This document shows positions 24,979 through 35,800 of a stretch of 64,000 bases of DNA, piece after piece. A program made the translations under genes and the position numbers. Under the pieces are notes generated by a model, which did not search any database, was not told the DNA's origin, and saw only the letters and a program-made list of their open reading frames with translations. Within the stretch, counting starts at the first letter, position 1; each line of letters starts with the position of its first letter. The DNA comes from CAZJYI01 sp964550025 (GTDB lineage: Bacteria; Verrucomicrobiota; Kiritimatiellia; UBA8416; CAYOBW01). The stretch is taken from contig CAZJYI010000017.1 in NCBI GenBank assembly GCA_964550025.1, forward strand, positions 40,675 to 104,674, given 5' to 3'.

Positions 24979-26277
24979 ATGACTATGCAGACAAAAGGCA
25001 AAGAAGGACAGACGGCCATCGTGATAGCTGCAACCGCGGTCCTCATCGGCAGTTGGGCTGCCGCCTCCATTCCGGGGGCTGCGCCCATGCAGGTGTTCTC
25101 GGAAAGCGGAGCGTACAGGGCCAACGTCAAGGCCCGAGTTGCTCAGGGGTGCATCAAGAGCCGGATGGTGTTGTCCGCCAAACGGGATGATGAGTGGCAG
25201 GAATTGTGGACGGTTGAATTCGCCGACCAGACGCATCCCGCTGCTATTCATGTCGACAATCGTGGCGATGTGGTCACGGTCGGCAATACGCTTCCGGGAA
25301 CACGTGACGGCCGGCATGCATTGGCAATCTACCGTGACGGCAAGGCATTTCGGCAGTTCTCGCGCGACGACATGCTGAAGACTTACGGCGAACCGGACAG
25401 AGCGCGGTTCGCGACGGGGACGCGGGTGGTTTCCATCCATCCGCCCTGGTATCGTCACGCCTACGCCTGCTTCGATACCGACGGGCGTTTCTGCATGTGG
25501 GATGATGCCGCGCGAGCGTGGATCGTTGTTGATCTGACGGACGGCTCTCTCGTCAAGGCGGATGAGGAGCGCCGGCGCGAGTATGTCGAGCAGGTTCGGA
25601 AGGACGCATATGCCCGAATAGCAGAGAAGGACCGCGAAGCGTGCTACCCGTATTACTACAGGTTGGCACGCTTTCTACACGCCGACGACAAGCCGATCTT
25701 CAAAGAGCTTGTTACCCATCCGTACTCACGACACCTCGCATCCGGTTACAGCTCAGGTCCCGGTGACATCTTCTTCTTCACGGCGAATCGGTATCGCGAA
25801 TTGGCGGAGTGGGCTCTTGCCGCGATCGAGGATGGCAAACAGGACGCGATTGCGGATTCCCGCACTCTCGGTCGACACGAGGAGTACCGGCATCTTGGAT
25901 CGCTGACATTCCTGGCGACCTTTGAGGAGCCTCCAACGAGCGATGATGGCATCGTTGTTCTCTGGCTGGAACCTGTCGGCGGGACCGACGATACAGAAGC
26001 AAGCAATCGCCCCGATCATGTCATGGGAGTTGATCTGCGATACAAGATCCGTAAACCGCTGGTCATGCCGGTGAGGATGCACCTTTACGGCGTTACCCCG
26101 GGAAAATACCGCGTTCGCGGCTATTGGAATAAGGACATCGAACAGGTGTACTCGATTCGAGACGACTTCTGGAAGCGAACAGGACAGTTCACGGTTGCGG
26201 ATGCTCAGGAAGTTGAAGTTCGCAAAGGCAAGTTGGTGGATGTCCCCTTGTCATTCGAGAGAAGGCCGACACCTTGA
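24979..26277 (+). CDS. Hypothetical secreted protein
   Basis: The 432-residue protein has an N-terminal hydrophobic segment (TAIVIAATAVLIGSWAAASI) consistent with a signal peptide or anchor. I recognise no family. The N-terminal half reads like a short propeller-like domain (VSIHPPWYRHAYACFDTDGR, MWDDAARAWIVVDLTDGSLV), and the C-terminal part ends in beta strands (MHLYGVTPGKYRVRGYWNKD). ATG 24979 follows CGGAG; ATG 24985 is also possible. The gene is alone on the plus strand between two minus-strand genes. Confidence 0.65.
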   Translation: MTMQTKGKEGQTAIVIAATAVLIGSWAAASIPGAAPMQVFSESGAYRANVKARVAQGCIKSRMVLSAKRDDEWQELWTVEFADQTHPAAIHVDNRGDVVTVGNTLPGTRDGRHALAIYRDGKAFRQFSRDDMLKTYGEPDRARFATGTRVVSIHPPWYRHAYACFDTDGRFCMWDDAARAWIVVDLTDGSLVKADEERRREYVEQVRKDAYARIAEKDREACYPYYYRLARFLHADDKPIFKELVTHPYSRHLASGYSSGPGDIFFFTANRYRELAEWALAAIEDGKQDAIADSRTLGRHEEYRHLGSLTFLATFEEPPTSDDGIVVLWLEPVGGTDDTEASNRPDHVMGVDLRYKIRKPLVMPVRMHLYGVTPGKYRVRGYWNKDIEQVYSIRDDFWKRTGQFTVADAQEVEVRKGKLVDVPLSFERRPTP

Positions 26278-26404
26278 GTGAGCCCGACACGCAGTTGTGC
26301 CAGGATGCACGGCACGCGTAAGGAAGAACCGACATGGAGACAACCGCTCCGGGATCGCTCTGTACTGCAACCCACCATTCTCTTGGTTTCTTGACACGAT
26401 TCAC

Positions 26405-26441
26405 GGGATCTACTGGATGGGAAGGGCTATCCCGTAGATCC
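26405..26441. repeat. Spacer inverted repeat
   Basis: GGATCTAC (26406-26413) pairs with GTAGATCC (26434-26441). It sits in the 26278-26544 spacer between convergent genes and resembles the ATCC/GGAT spacer repeats of environmental genomes. No T-tract follows, and no gene is seen in the spacer. Confidence 0.4.
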
Positions 26442-26544
26442 TGTTGATCCTGTCCGATACTCCCGTTTGGTTGCGCCGTGCCCGCCGGTGGAGGGGCCAC
26501 GCTGCGCTGTGTTATCCCCGGGATCGTCTCTGCAGGTTGCGGAC

Positions 26545-28557
26545 TCATGGCCCTTCGGGGACCCAGACTGTCATGGGGCCCTCGACTCGGTTTGCCCACG
26601 CATAGTAGGGGATTACGACGAGCTCCGTGCCGCCTGCTTTCGCACGGAGGACGGTCACGCCGCCGAGGAGCCCGGGACGATGTTCGGCGGTGATCTCGGC
26701 GTCTTCCGGCAGCGACAGTGTCCGGACATCCGTGCCGGCGTGGTCAGCGGCTTCCAGGCAGTACACGAGTGGGCCGCGCATCAGGCACACCTTGCCGCGG
26801 TTCTCCTCGATCTTCGGGTGCGCATAGACGCGGCGCGGCATCATCGGAAGTTCCAGTTCCACTGTGTCCCCGGGATTCCAGCACCGCTTGAGATGCACGT
26901 AGCCGTCCGGGGCCGCTGCTGCATCAACCTGCCGGCCGTTTACCTTCAGTGTGATGGGGCGTAGAGCGGAATTCCCGAACCGGTAGAGGTCGCCCGGCAC
27001 AGGGCGGCCCAGCGCCCAGCCCGGGATTCGCAGGTTGAGTGCGAAGTCGGCCGGCCTGGCGGGTGCGATGTTCAGTCGGACCCGGCCCGACCACGGGTAG
27101 TCCGTTTGCTGAGTGACCGTGAGGGACGTTCCATCTCCGAGCTCGAAGGCGGCCCTTCCCGCCAGGTAGAGATTGACAAAGACGTTCCCGTCGCCCAGCG
27201 CGTACACCAGCCCGCCGATTTGCGGAATCAGCCGCGCCAGGTTCGTGGGACAACAGGCCAGGCCGATCCAGGTTCGCCGCCGGGCACCCTTGCTGGTGAG
27301 CGGGTTCTGGTAGAAGAAGGCATTGCCGGCAAGGGCGAGTCCCGAGACGGCCCCGTTGTACAGGGCCAGTTCCATGACGTCGGCATACTTCGCCTCGCCC
27401 TTCAGCAGCGCCATGCGGTGCTGCCAAAACACGTGGGCGATGCCGGCGCAGGATTCGCAATAGCTGCGGTTGGGCAACAGGTAGGGATCGCCGAAGCCCT
27501 CGTCGTGGTACTGGGCCGTGCCGATGCCCCCCGTGATGTACATCTTGCGGAAGACGACGTCCTTCCAGATGCGTTCCGCGGCGCGTTCATACTCGGGCGC
27601 CTGCATGAAGCGGGCGATGTCGGTCATGGCCGAGTAGATGTACCCCGCGCGCACGGCGTGGCCGATGGCGTTCTGTTCGACCAGCGGCTTGTGGTCCTGC
27701 ATCCGGCCGTTGCGAATGCTGTTGCGCGCACGCCGCCAGGCGCGACGGCGTTCGTTCGCCGGGAGGTGGTCAAAGGTGGGAATGTTGGTGGACACGCCTG
27801 TAGGGTCGAAGGGGCGGCGTTCTGTGCCGTGGGCATGTCCGCGTTCGTCGACGAAGAACTTCGAGAGTTCCAGGTGCTTGCGTTTCCCCGTGGCACGGTA
27901 CAGCTTGATGAGTGCCAGTTCGACCTCTTCGTGGCCGCCCACATCATAGCGTTTGCCGTGTCCGAACACGGAATCGATATGGTCCGCGAAGCGGCAGGCC
28001 GCGTTGAGGGCGTTCGTCTTCCCCGTCAGGCGGGCGTGTTCCACCGCCATTTCGAAGAAGTGGCCGGCATTGTAGAGCTGGTGCTCCAGCCGCATGTTCT
28101 CCCAGCGCTTGTCGCTGTTCTCCACGATGTAGCAGGAGATCAGGAAGCCGTCTTCCTGTTGAGCCGCCAGGATGCGGTCGACGATGCCCTCGACGCGCGC
28201 AAGCAACGATGGATCCTCACAGTGAGTGAGGGTATACAGTGCCCCTTCGAGGGCCTTGTGGATGTCGGAGTCAAAAGCGTGATGCCCGCAGAGGGGGCCG
28301 TCGAACACACCGGCGGCCTTGTCGAAGTTGGTGATATGCCCCGCCTTCTCCAGGCAGTCCAGCGCATGGGGGATGGTTGTTTCGTGGTGCGTCTTCAGCC
28401 GTTGTCCCCAGAGTCCGCCCGTGATTTCCACGCGACTGTGGCCGACTTCCGTCAGGCCACGCAGGGGGGCGGGGGCATCGTGGGGAGTTGCGCCAGGAGC
28501 ACTGTTTGCGAGAAGCAGACACATCACAACACCTCCGCCAATCGGGATTTGGCCCAT
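26545..28557 (-). CDS. GH127 family (DUF1680) beta-L-arabinofuranosidase-like protein
   Basis: The 670-residue secreted protein (signal near GGGVVMCLLLANSAPGAT) has the (alpha/alpha)6 barrel of GH127/DUF1680: ITGGLWGQRLKTHHETTIPH, IVENSDKRWENMRLEHQLYN, KMYITGGIGTAQYHDEGFGD. The metal-thiol site is kept: ESC (E368, C370) and ACCP (C435, C436) match the Glu/Cys/Cys-Cys zinc ligands of characterised GH127 enzymes. C-terminal beta domains follow (GYVHLKRCWNPGDTVELELP). It should cleave terminal beta-L-arabinofuranosides or a related sugar in plant or algal glycans. CAGGAG precedes ATG 28557. Confidence 0.92.
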   Translation of the reverse strand: MGQIPIGGGVVMCLLLANSAPGATPHDAPAPLRGLTEVGHSRVEITGGLWGQRLKTHHETTIPHALDCLEKAGHITNFDKAAGVFDGPLCGHHAFDSDIHKALEGALYTLTHCEDPSLLARVEGIVDRILAAQQEDGFLISCYIVENSDKRWENMRLEHQLYNAGHFFEMAVEHARLTGKTNALNAACRFADHIDSVFGHGKRYDVGGHEEVELALIKLYRATGKRKHLELSKFFVDERGHAHGTERRPFDPTGVSTNIPTFDHLPANERRRAWRRARNSIRNGRMQDHKPLVEQNAIGHAVRAGYIYSAMTDIARFMQAPEYERAAERIWKDVVFRKMYITGGIGTAQYHDEGFGDPYLLPNRSYCESCAGIAHVFWQHRMALLKGEAKYADVMELALYNGAVSGLALAGNAFFYQNPLTSKGARRRTWIGLACCPTNLARLIPQIGGLVYALGDGNVFVNLYLAGRAAFELGDGTSLTVTQQTDYPWSGRVRLNIAPARPADFALNLRIPGWALGRPVPGDLYRFGNSALRPITLKVNGRQVDAAAAPDGYVHLKRCWNPGDTVELELPMMPRRVYAHPKIEENRGKVCLMRGPLVYCLEAADHAGTDVRTLSLPEDAEITAEHRPGLLGGVTVLRAKAGGTELVVIPYYAWANRVEGPMTVWVPEGP

Positions 28558-28791
28558 CGTTGGTCTCCTGTTCGAGAGTGTTTTTCACATTAGGCCATAG
28601 AACCGCAAGTGGGCGGGATATGCGAGAACCAAGTGATCTGAGAAATGGCGCGTGGCGGGTGTCGACCCCTTTTTGACACTGGACAATCCGTCCTGGCTGA
28701 GCCACGCTGCGGTTGCTGGTGTGACCGGTGCGCGGCCCGACGCGCCTCTCGCGCCCTCCGATGAGAGGTCTCGGGTTGAAAGGAACGCCTC

Positions 28792-31700
28792 ATGTCCGCA
28801 GGTGCACGCGTGTGGCAACGGTCCTGTCCCTCCCGGCGGCATAGCGAGGCGCTCGTTGTGCCCACTCTCCTGCTGTTGGCTGTTGTTGCGTCCCTCTCCT
28901 ATGCTCGAGAGAAGCCGTTCACGGGGTGTCGCCGGGCTACGCCAGAGGAACTGGCATGGGAGGACGCCCATTTCACGCACCTTTCTGCCGTTCGTCCGAA
29001 TGCACTCGGGTTGAAGCGGATCAACTCGGTCCGCCGGGCCCGCGGGGACCGGCCGCTCACGATGGGCGACAGTGTCTTCGGTTCGCCGTCCGCGTTGACG
29101 TTGCCGTCTCAGGTTGACAACAGCCAGCTCAAGTACTTCCCTCCCATTGGCCTGCAGAACGGAGGCTGTTGCGGGGCCTTCGCCCCCACCTACTACACCA
29201 TGACCCACATGACGGCCATGGCGCGGGACTGGGACGTAAGCATCGGCGACACCAACAGGATTTTCTCGACGAAGTTCACGTTCAGCCTGAACAACAAGGG
29301 CGTCGATGACGGCGCCCACATCGGCAGCGTGATGTGGACTGCACTGAAGCACGGCTGTCCGACCCTCAGTCGATGGCCGTACGTCGACGGAGAGGGCCCG
29401 CAGGAACGCTACCAGAGCTGGCCTATGGACCCCGCCGTCTGGGAGGACGCCCTGCCGTATCGCATGGCGGAAGTGGGAGCCGTGTCCAACGTCCATCACC
29501 AGGCAGGGCTCGACCAGGTTCGCCAACTCCTGAACAACGGGTACGTGGCCAACGTAGCCATCTGGATCTTTTCCACCGTGGTGACAAACGCCAAGGACAA
29601 CGTGAGTACGACGAATGATGACGCCTTCGTCAATCAGACCGTGGTTGTCGGGCTCCGCGCGCCGGGGCAGTTTGAAGATGGGCATGCACTGACCATTGTG
29701 GGATACAACGATACCGTCTGGACGGACGTGAACGACAATGGCGTTATCGATGCGGACGAGCTCGGCGTCTTTCTCGTGGCCAATTCCTGGGGGGGCACGT
29801 CTCTATGGACGCCGGTCTCGTACTGGGCGGTGAAACACGTCTACGACATGTTTTGGGACAACCGTGCGTACTGGATGACGGCGCGGGAGGACTACAACCC
29901 GCGCCTAATCGCGAAGTGTACCGTCAACCAGCTTCATCGTGAGGCCGTGGGGCTTACCGTCGGTTCAGGCGAGACCACGGACAGCGCGCCTGCCGACGAG
30001 CAGACCGTTGAGTACTGGACGTTGCAGTCATACGCGGGGGAGGAACGAGCCTATGACGGCGAGTTTCAGCCGGCGACACCCCAGGACTTCACATACGTCC
30101 TGGATTGCACGGACGTCGCGCCCTCAGGCAACGAGAAGAAACGCTTCTTCATCGAGGTGACGGACGAAGAGGACTACCATTTCACGACGATCAAGGATTG
30201 CCGGCTCGTCGACCTCACCGCCGGGGAGCGCGAAGTCGCCCATTCCAGTCTGCCTGTCGTCTGCGACCGTGACTCGGGACCGCGGCTCTTCGGCATCAAC
30301 TACGGCATCAATACAACACGGCCGATTGTTCAGATTCCCGAATCCATGGACGAGTTGTACTGCGGGGAAACAGGGAATCTGAGGTGGCTGCCCACCGGTG
30401 TCGGGTTGGTGGATATCGTTCTATGCAGGGACAACCGGCCCTACATGACCCTGCTGCACCGCACACCGGATGACGGAGAAGCCACCTGGCAGGTTCCCGA
30501 GTTCCTGCCTGGAGACGACAACTACTCGGTGCGCGTGCAAGCTGCCGGCGCCCCTTCCGTCAGCGACATGAGCGACGCGTTCCGCATCAACGCGGGGGTC
30601 CACCGTTTTGAATGGTCGGCCGTGACATCGCCGCAGACCTGGGCCACACCGTTCCCGGCCACGATCACGGCTCGGACACCGAGCGGAACAACGGCAGCAG
30701 GATTCAACGGCACGGCGCGGTTGCGGGGCGAACGGCCCGTAGTACGTATCGGAGACGGCACTCTCGAACAGGACTACCCGTTCTTCTCCCACGGCTCGGC
30801 CGCTCACATTACCTGCATCATCCCCGCCGACCAGCTTCCCGAGGTTCCGACACGACTGCACAACCTGAGCCTGGATTTTTCCGAACTCTCCTCCACGTGG
30901 TTCGACACCTGCATACGGATTCAGCACACGGAACTGGCCCGCTTCGAGTCCGGAGCCACATTCAAGACCAACGGGTGGACAACCTGCTGCCAGGAACAGG
31001 TTACCTTCTGGAACGAGGGCTGGCACCGGTTTGATCTCACGACACCGTTTGACTATGACGGTACGCGCAACCTGCTGCTCTACATCACGGCGGCTCCCAC
31101 GGAGTTGTATGGCCAGAACCCAATGCTCGGCGCACACGATAGCGTCGGAGAAATCCGTGCACTGTGTCGCGTGTTCTTCCCTGACAGCAACCCGACCTCG
31201 GGGAGGGTCTTCCCGACCGTGCGTATTCCCAACATGCGTTTCAACGACCACCATCCCCAGGACCTCGTGATCGCCCCGTCGAACACGGGCAGCTTCGTCA
31301 ACGGCGTCTGGAGCGGATCGGTTGCGGTGCAGGACGGATGCCCGGACGTGCGTCTTGTCGCCGAGTGTCAGGGAGCCGCCGGGCGCACGGCACCCATCGC
31401 CGTGACGGGGCAGACGACGCTCGAACTCGACGTTTCCCTCTCGCGGGATCGAATCAGCGAAGGCGGGTCACCCCAGGCGTTTGACGTTGTTGTGAGCCGC
31501 AACAGCACCGTCGGTGCAACGGCGGTGACGCTGACCAGCAGCCGGTTGGACCTCATCGACCTGAGTGAGGCCGTGACGATCGCAGACGGTCAGCGGTCGA
31601 CGCCCCATGGTTTCAACGGCATCATCGGGAACGCGGTGGAGGAGGGAGACCAGACCGTCACGATCACGGCCACGGCCACGGGGCATCTCGGCGGCAGCGC

Positions 31701-32790
31701 CGAGATCCTTGTCTGGGACGACGACATGCCGTGGTACGTTCTCAAGGTCTACGGTGCGCACGGGGTGTTGCGTGACTCGCAGACGCTCAGGGAAGGCGAG
31801 ACGTGCCGCTTTGAGGCCTACCAGGCCGAGGCCGGAAAGATGTTCGACAAGTGGACGGGTGTCTCGACCCAATACCTCGCGGATGTAGAAGCCGCTCGCG
31901 TGACGATGCCCATGCCGGCGGCCAACCTGACTCTGTACGCGACGTACGAAGACGTACCCGCGGGGACCTACACGTTGACGGTTGAGACGGACCTGGGGTT
32001 CGGCCGGTCCAGCTACGCGCGGATGGGACCCCACTATTCGCCCGGCGCCGAGGTCCCCATCATGGCGGAGGTCCCGACCGGCAGGGTCTTCTACGTGTGG
32101 GGTGGCGGTGGGGGGGGCGTGCAGGACCCCAACAGTCAGAAAACGACGGTGATCATGCCGTCCAGAAACGTCTCGGTCATAGGCAACACTCGGCCGGCGC
32201 CCGATGAAAGCTACACGTTGACCGTCTTCAACGGGACCGGCGGCGGGGACCACGCTGCCGGTGCGGCTGTGACCGTAAGGACCAAAGACCCGCCTGCGCA
32301 GTTCGATCACTGGGTCGGGGACACGATGTACCTGCCTTCTACGACGGGCACGACGGTGACGTTCAGTATGCCGGCGACCGACATGATGCTGATGGCCCAG
32401 CCGACCGACGGCAGTTGGATTCCGTCCGACTGGCTGGCGGGATACGGATGGCACACCGACCTCGACCAGGTCGTCATGTGGGATACGGACGGTGACGGGC
32501 ATTCCACGTGGCAGGAGTTCGTCGCCGGATCGGATCCGACACGGCGTGACAGCGTTTTCGCATTGCAGGGAGTCGCGGGTGTATTCGGCGGATCACCGGC
32601 CACGGTTCTTTCGTGGCAGGGGCTGCGGGGGCGGCTCTACTCGGTTCGACGCACCACCGACCTCGGCCTGCCGATGGTCGATTTGCCCGACTTTACCCGT
32701 CGCCCCGGCCGAGACGGCGTCATGAGCTACACCAATCGCGATGCGTTCCCTCGTCAGTACTTTGAACTGGAAGTCAGGTTGCACGATTAG
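28792..32790 (+). CDS. Giant secreted papain-family (C1) cysteine protease with repeat C-terminus
   Basis: The 1332-residue protein has an N-terminal signal (LVVPTLLLLAVVASLSYA). The protease domain (about 95-380) shows Q122, LQNGGCCGAFAPTYY with presumed nucleophile C127, GHALTIVGYND with H298, and VANSWGG with N331. Between His and Asn lies a canonical EF-hand calcium loop (DVNDNGVIDADE, 312-323). Beta domains, a Calx-beta-like stretch and InlB-type repeats (MFDKWTGVSTQYLADVEAAR; HWVGDTMYLPSTT) follow, then the shared DTDGDGHSTWQEFVAGSDPT end module. Likely a cell-surface protease. It ends 19 bases before the next giant gene, as an operon. Confidence 0.88.
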   Translation: MSAGARVWQRSCPSRRHSEALVVPTLLLLAVVASLSYAREKPFTGCRRATPEELAWEDAHFTHLSAVRPNALGLKRINSVRRARGDRPLTMGDSVFGSPSALTLPSQVDNSQLKYFPPIGLQNGGCCGAFAPTYYTMTHMTAMARDWDVSIGDTNRIFSTKFTFSLNNKGVDDGAHIGSVMWTALKHGCPTLSRWPYVDGEGPQERYQSWPMDPAVWEDALPYRMAEVGAVSNVHHQAGLDQVRQLLNNGYVANVAIWIFSTVVTNAKDNVSTTNDDAFVNQTVVVGLRAPGQFEDGHALTIVGYNDTVWTDVNDNGVIDADELGVFLVANSWGGTSLWTPVSYWAVKHVYDMFWDNRAYWMTAREDYNPRLIAKCTVNQLHREAVGLTVGSGETTDSAPADEQTVEYWTLQSYAGEERAYDGEFQPATPQDFTYVLDCTDVAPSGNEKKRFFIEVTDEEDYHFTTIKDCRLVDLTAGEREVAHSSLPVVCDRDSGPRLFGINYGINTTRPIVQIPESMDELYCGETGNLRWLPTGVGLVDIVLCRDNRPYMTLLHRTPDDGEATWQVPEFLPGDDNYSVRVQAAGAPSVSDMSDAFRINAGVHRFEWSAVTSPQTWATPFPATITARTPSGTTAAGFNGTARLRGERPVVRIGDGTLEQDYPFFSHGSAAHITCIIPADQLPEVPTRLHNLSLDFSELSSTWFDTCIRIQHTELARFESGATFKTNGWTTCCQEQVTFWNEGWHRFDLTTPFDYDGTRNLLLYITAAPTELYGQNPMLGAHDSVGEIRALCRVFFPDSNPTSGRVFPTVRIPNMRFNDHHPQDLVIAPSNTGSFVNGVWSGSVAVQDGCPDVRLVAECQGAAGRTAPIAVTGQTTLELDVSLSRDRISEGGSPQAFDVVVSRNSTVGATAVTLTSSRLDLIDLSEAVTIADGQRSTPHGFNGIIGNAVEEGDQTVTITATATGHLGGSAEILVWDDDMPWYVLKVYGAHGVLRDSQTLREGETCRFEAYQAEAGKMFDKWTGVSTQYLADVEAARVTMPMPAANLTLYATYEDVPAGTYTLTVETDLGFGRSSYARMGPHYSPGAEVPIMAEVPTGRVFYVWGGGGGGVQDPNSQKTTVIMPSRNVSVIGNTRPAPDESYTLTVFNGTGGGDHAAGAAVTVRTKDPPAQFDHWVGDTMYLPSTTGTTVTFSMPATDMMLMAQPTDGSWIPSDWLAGYGWHTDLDQVVMWDTDGDGHSTWQEFVAGSDPTRRDSVFALQGVAGVFGGSPATVLSWQGLRGRLYSVRRTTDLGLPMVDLPDFTRRPGRDGVMSYTNRDAFPRQYFELEVRLHD

Positions 32791-32809
32791 GAGAAAGGCC
32801 GGCACACCC

Positions 32810-35800
32810 ATGAGTCGATTGACGTACGTACACGCTTCACTCGTTCTCGCCCCGTGGGTCGTGTTGTGTGCCGCCTCACAGCGTGCCGCGGCGGACACAC
32901 ATCAGTTCCCCGGCGTCAACACCGACTCCCCCTGGGTCGTGACGGTGACAGTGGAGGGGGAAAACCTGGAGTATGGGAACTCGACGCTGATTGGCGTCGC
33001 CCGTTTCTTGCTGTACGCCGGCGACTCGACTGTCAGTGTCAGCGTCAGGGCTTCCTACACGGGACCAAACGCGGCCGAGGGCGCCAAGCCACGAGTGACA
33101 CTCACGTCCGGCCATGAGAACTGGACGTACGACTCCGAGAGTGACCTCTATCACCACAAGCCGATTGATCTGCAGCAGGTCCCCAGCGAGCAGCGCTACG
33201 TGAGCATGGGGTTCCAGATGGAGATCGACACCAAGCCGGGAACGCAGGAACCCGTGGACCTTTTCTCAGGGAACATCCGGTTCATGCCGCGGCTGTACGT
33301 GGGGATTGACGCATCGCGCGGGCCGCATGAGGCCTTCCTCGAAGCCGGGGTGCGATCGTACCGATGGGAGAATGATACCGGTCTCACGCTTGTCGTATCC
33401 AACACACCCCTCGAATCTCTTGCCGTTGAGATTGTCGACTCTGGTGTGTTCAGCATCAGTAGTCGCATCCAAACGGGCAAAGCCATAGACACGGATCCCA
33501 CTGGTCGCGCGGACGTGCGGGTCGTCGCGTCCCTGGCCGAGAATTTCGACCAGTACGGCCACATCACGGATGAGGTCGCATTTGACGTGACGTCGGACAG
33601 GTACTACTCGGGGACCCGCTACCGGGTAAAATCAATCGTCCGGCTCCCTTTCGGACGCGTCAGCTTTGTTGACGGATCCTGCTACTGGCGCAAAGATGCG
33701 GACCACGACTGGAAGGAATTGAAACAGGGCACGGTGCTCGCTCCGCCCAACTGGGTGTATGTCGGAAAGTGGTTCTCGATCGCGAGTCTGTCGAGGGTCG
33801 GAATCGACTTCTGCGACGGCCGCAGGTGCATCCTGCACACGAGCCACTTCGGCACAACCGCCGAGATCGGCAAAGAACTCGAGAACCACCGTTTGGCGGC
33901 CTGGGTCAACCTGCAGGATCTTCCCTACGACATCGCCCGCAATCCCGTTAGTTGGGGCGTGTACGTATTCTCCAAGGGCGCAGGCAAACTCACCCAGGTA
34001 CTGCTTCCCGGTGGCTGGATCGTGAGTAGAGTCGTGGGCAGCGGGACGGGTAATCTCCTCAAATACAGTCTTACGCCTGTTCAGGAAGAGAACGGCGGTA
34101 CGAAAACGGGACGTATGGTTGCGAACGACGTGACATCCGAGCGTGACCAGCATGTGACGATGACACTCTTCAGCGACGGGACGGTTACGTTTGAGAATGC
34201 CGGCGGCCCGATTGACATCGCGGGGCCACAGAATACGATTACACTCCCATCCGGCGCTATGACCATGGACGATCCGGCCGGATTGACGCCATTCTCGGAT
34301 CTGGCCGCGAGCTCTCTCGGCGCAGATGAAGGGCCTGTCAATCCCAGTCTGACCCCGCGTGACGGCGCCAACGTTTCCACTCGCAGGCCCGACGTGTATG
34401 TTACCTTTCCCGGTGCGGATTCCAACGATGTCGCGTCCGGTTCGCTGGAGTGCCGCGTGAACGGTGTACTGACGCTGTCACGCATGGAAACCAACGGGAT
34501 GGCGTATGTTGAGACAGGCACACTCCCCGACGGTCCTTGCACCGTGGACGCGGCATTCACGTCCCTCGGCGGCGTTCGCACGACCACCGGCACCACGTTT
34601 ACGGTCGACGGAGCTGTTTCGCCCCCCAGATGGTTGACCGCGACGGGTGGCGCTTCGACGGTCGGTCTCCGCTGGAACCGGGTTCTCGACTACGACCTGG
34701 ACGGCTATCGCGTGTTTCGCTCATCGGCATCGAACGGTGCGTACGCGGAACTGACCGGGAACCTGATCAAGCAACCTGCCTTCCTCGATGATTCCCCGCT
34801 TTCGCACGGCTTTTACAAGGTGCGCGCTGTCAGTACGGATGGTGAAGAGAGTTCCTTCTCAACCGTTGCGGATGCCGTTCCAGGCGGCGCCGGCGCCACG
34901 CCTCCGCCCGTGACGAATCTCACGGCTACGCAATCCGATGCGGGAGTGGTGATCGAGTTTGACGATGACGCGGACCCGTACGTGGTCTGGTCGATTGAGA
35001 GGAGCAGCGCCGGGGGGCCGTTCGCGGACGTCCTGGCCGGGGAACGCGTGTGGGAGGCCGGCACGATCGACACGACCGTGACCCTGGGCCAGAGTTACAC
35101 GTACCGCGTGACGCCGTACGGTCTCGACGGGCAGGTGGGAACGTCTGCTGTCAGTGCGTCGGTCACGGTGGTTGACACGTCGCCGGATGCACCGGGCGGT
35201 CTGACCGTCTACGTCGACGAATCCAATGTCGCGCACCTTCGCTGGGACCCGCATCGGGCGGGAGATGTGACCCTATTCAACGTCTATCGCGACAGCGGTC
35301 CGGGGTACGCCGTGATCGGGACGCGCCCGGCCGGTGTCACGACGTACAGCGATGGCCCCCTTGCACCGGGTGCCCATTCCTGGAAGGTGACCGCACAGGA
35401 TGCCGCGGCGCAGGAAGGCGCCGGGACCATCGTGCATGCGAACTGGTGGCGGGCCGGTGGGCCCGCCGGAAGTTTCCAGTTTGCGTCCGGCTTCCAACAG
35501 ATCATGAAGGCGTCGGGTGAAGCCGCTCTCACGGTCACGCGTACGGGCGGCTCCAGCGGGGGGGCTTTTGTGCAGTACGGAACGGAAGACGACACGGCCG
35601 TGGCCGGTGTCGACTACGCTCCCCGCGGGGGTACCTTGATCTTCGCGCAGGGCGAGGAGTCGAAGGCTATACGCGTGCCCCTGCTGCCCGGCGCCGGTTT
35701 CTCTCGCTTCAAGGTGAAGCTGTTTGCCGTTCTGGGCGGGGGGACGCTCGGGAGCCCGGCGACGACGACCATCGCCCTCATGGCGGGCGGCCTCGCAGCT

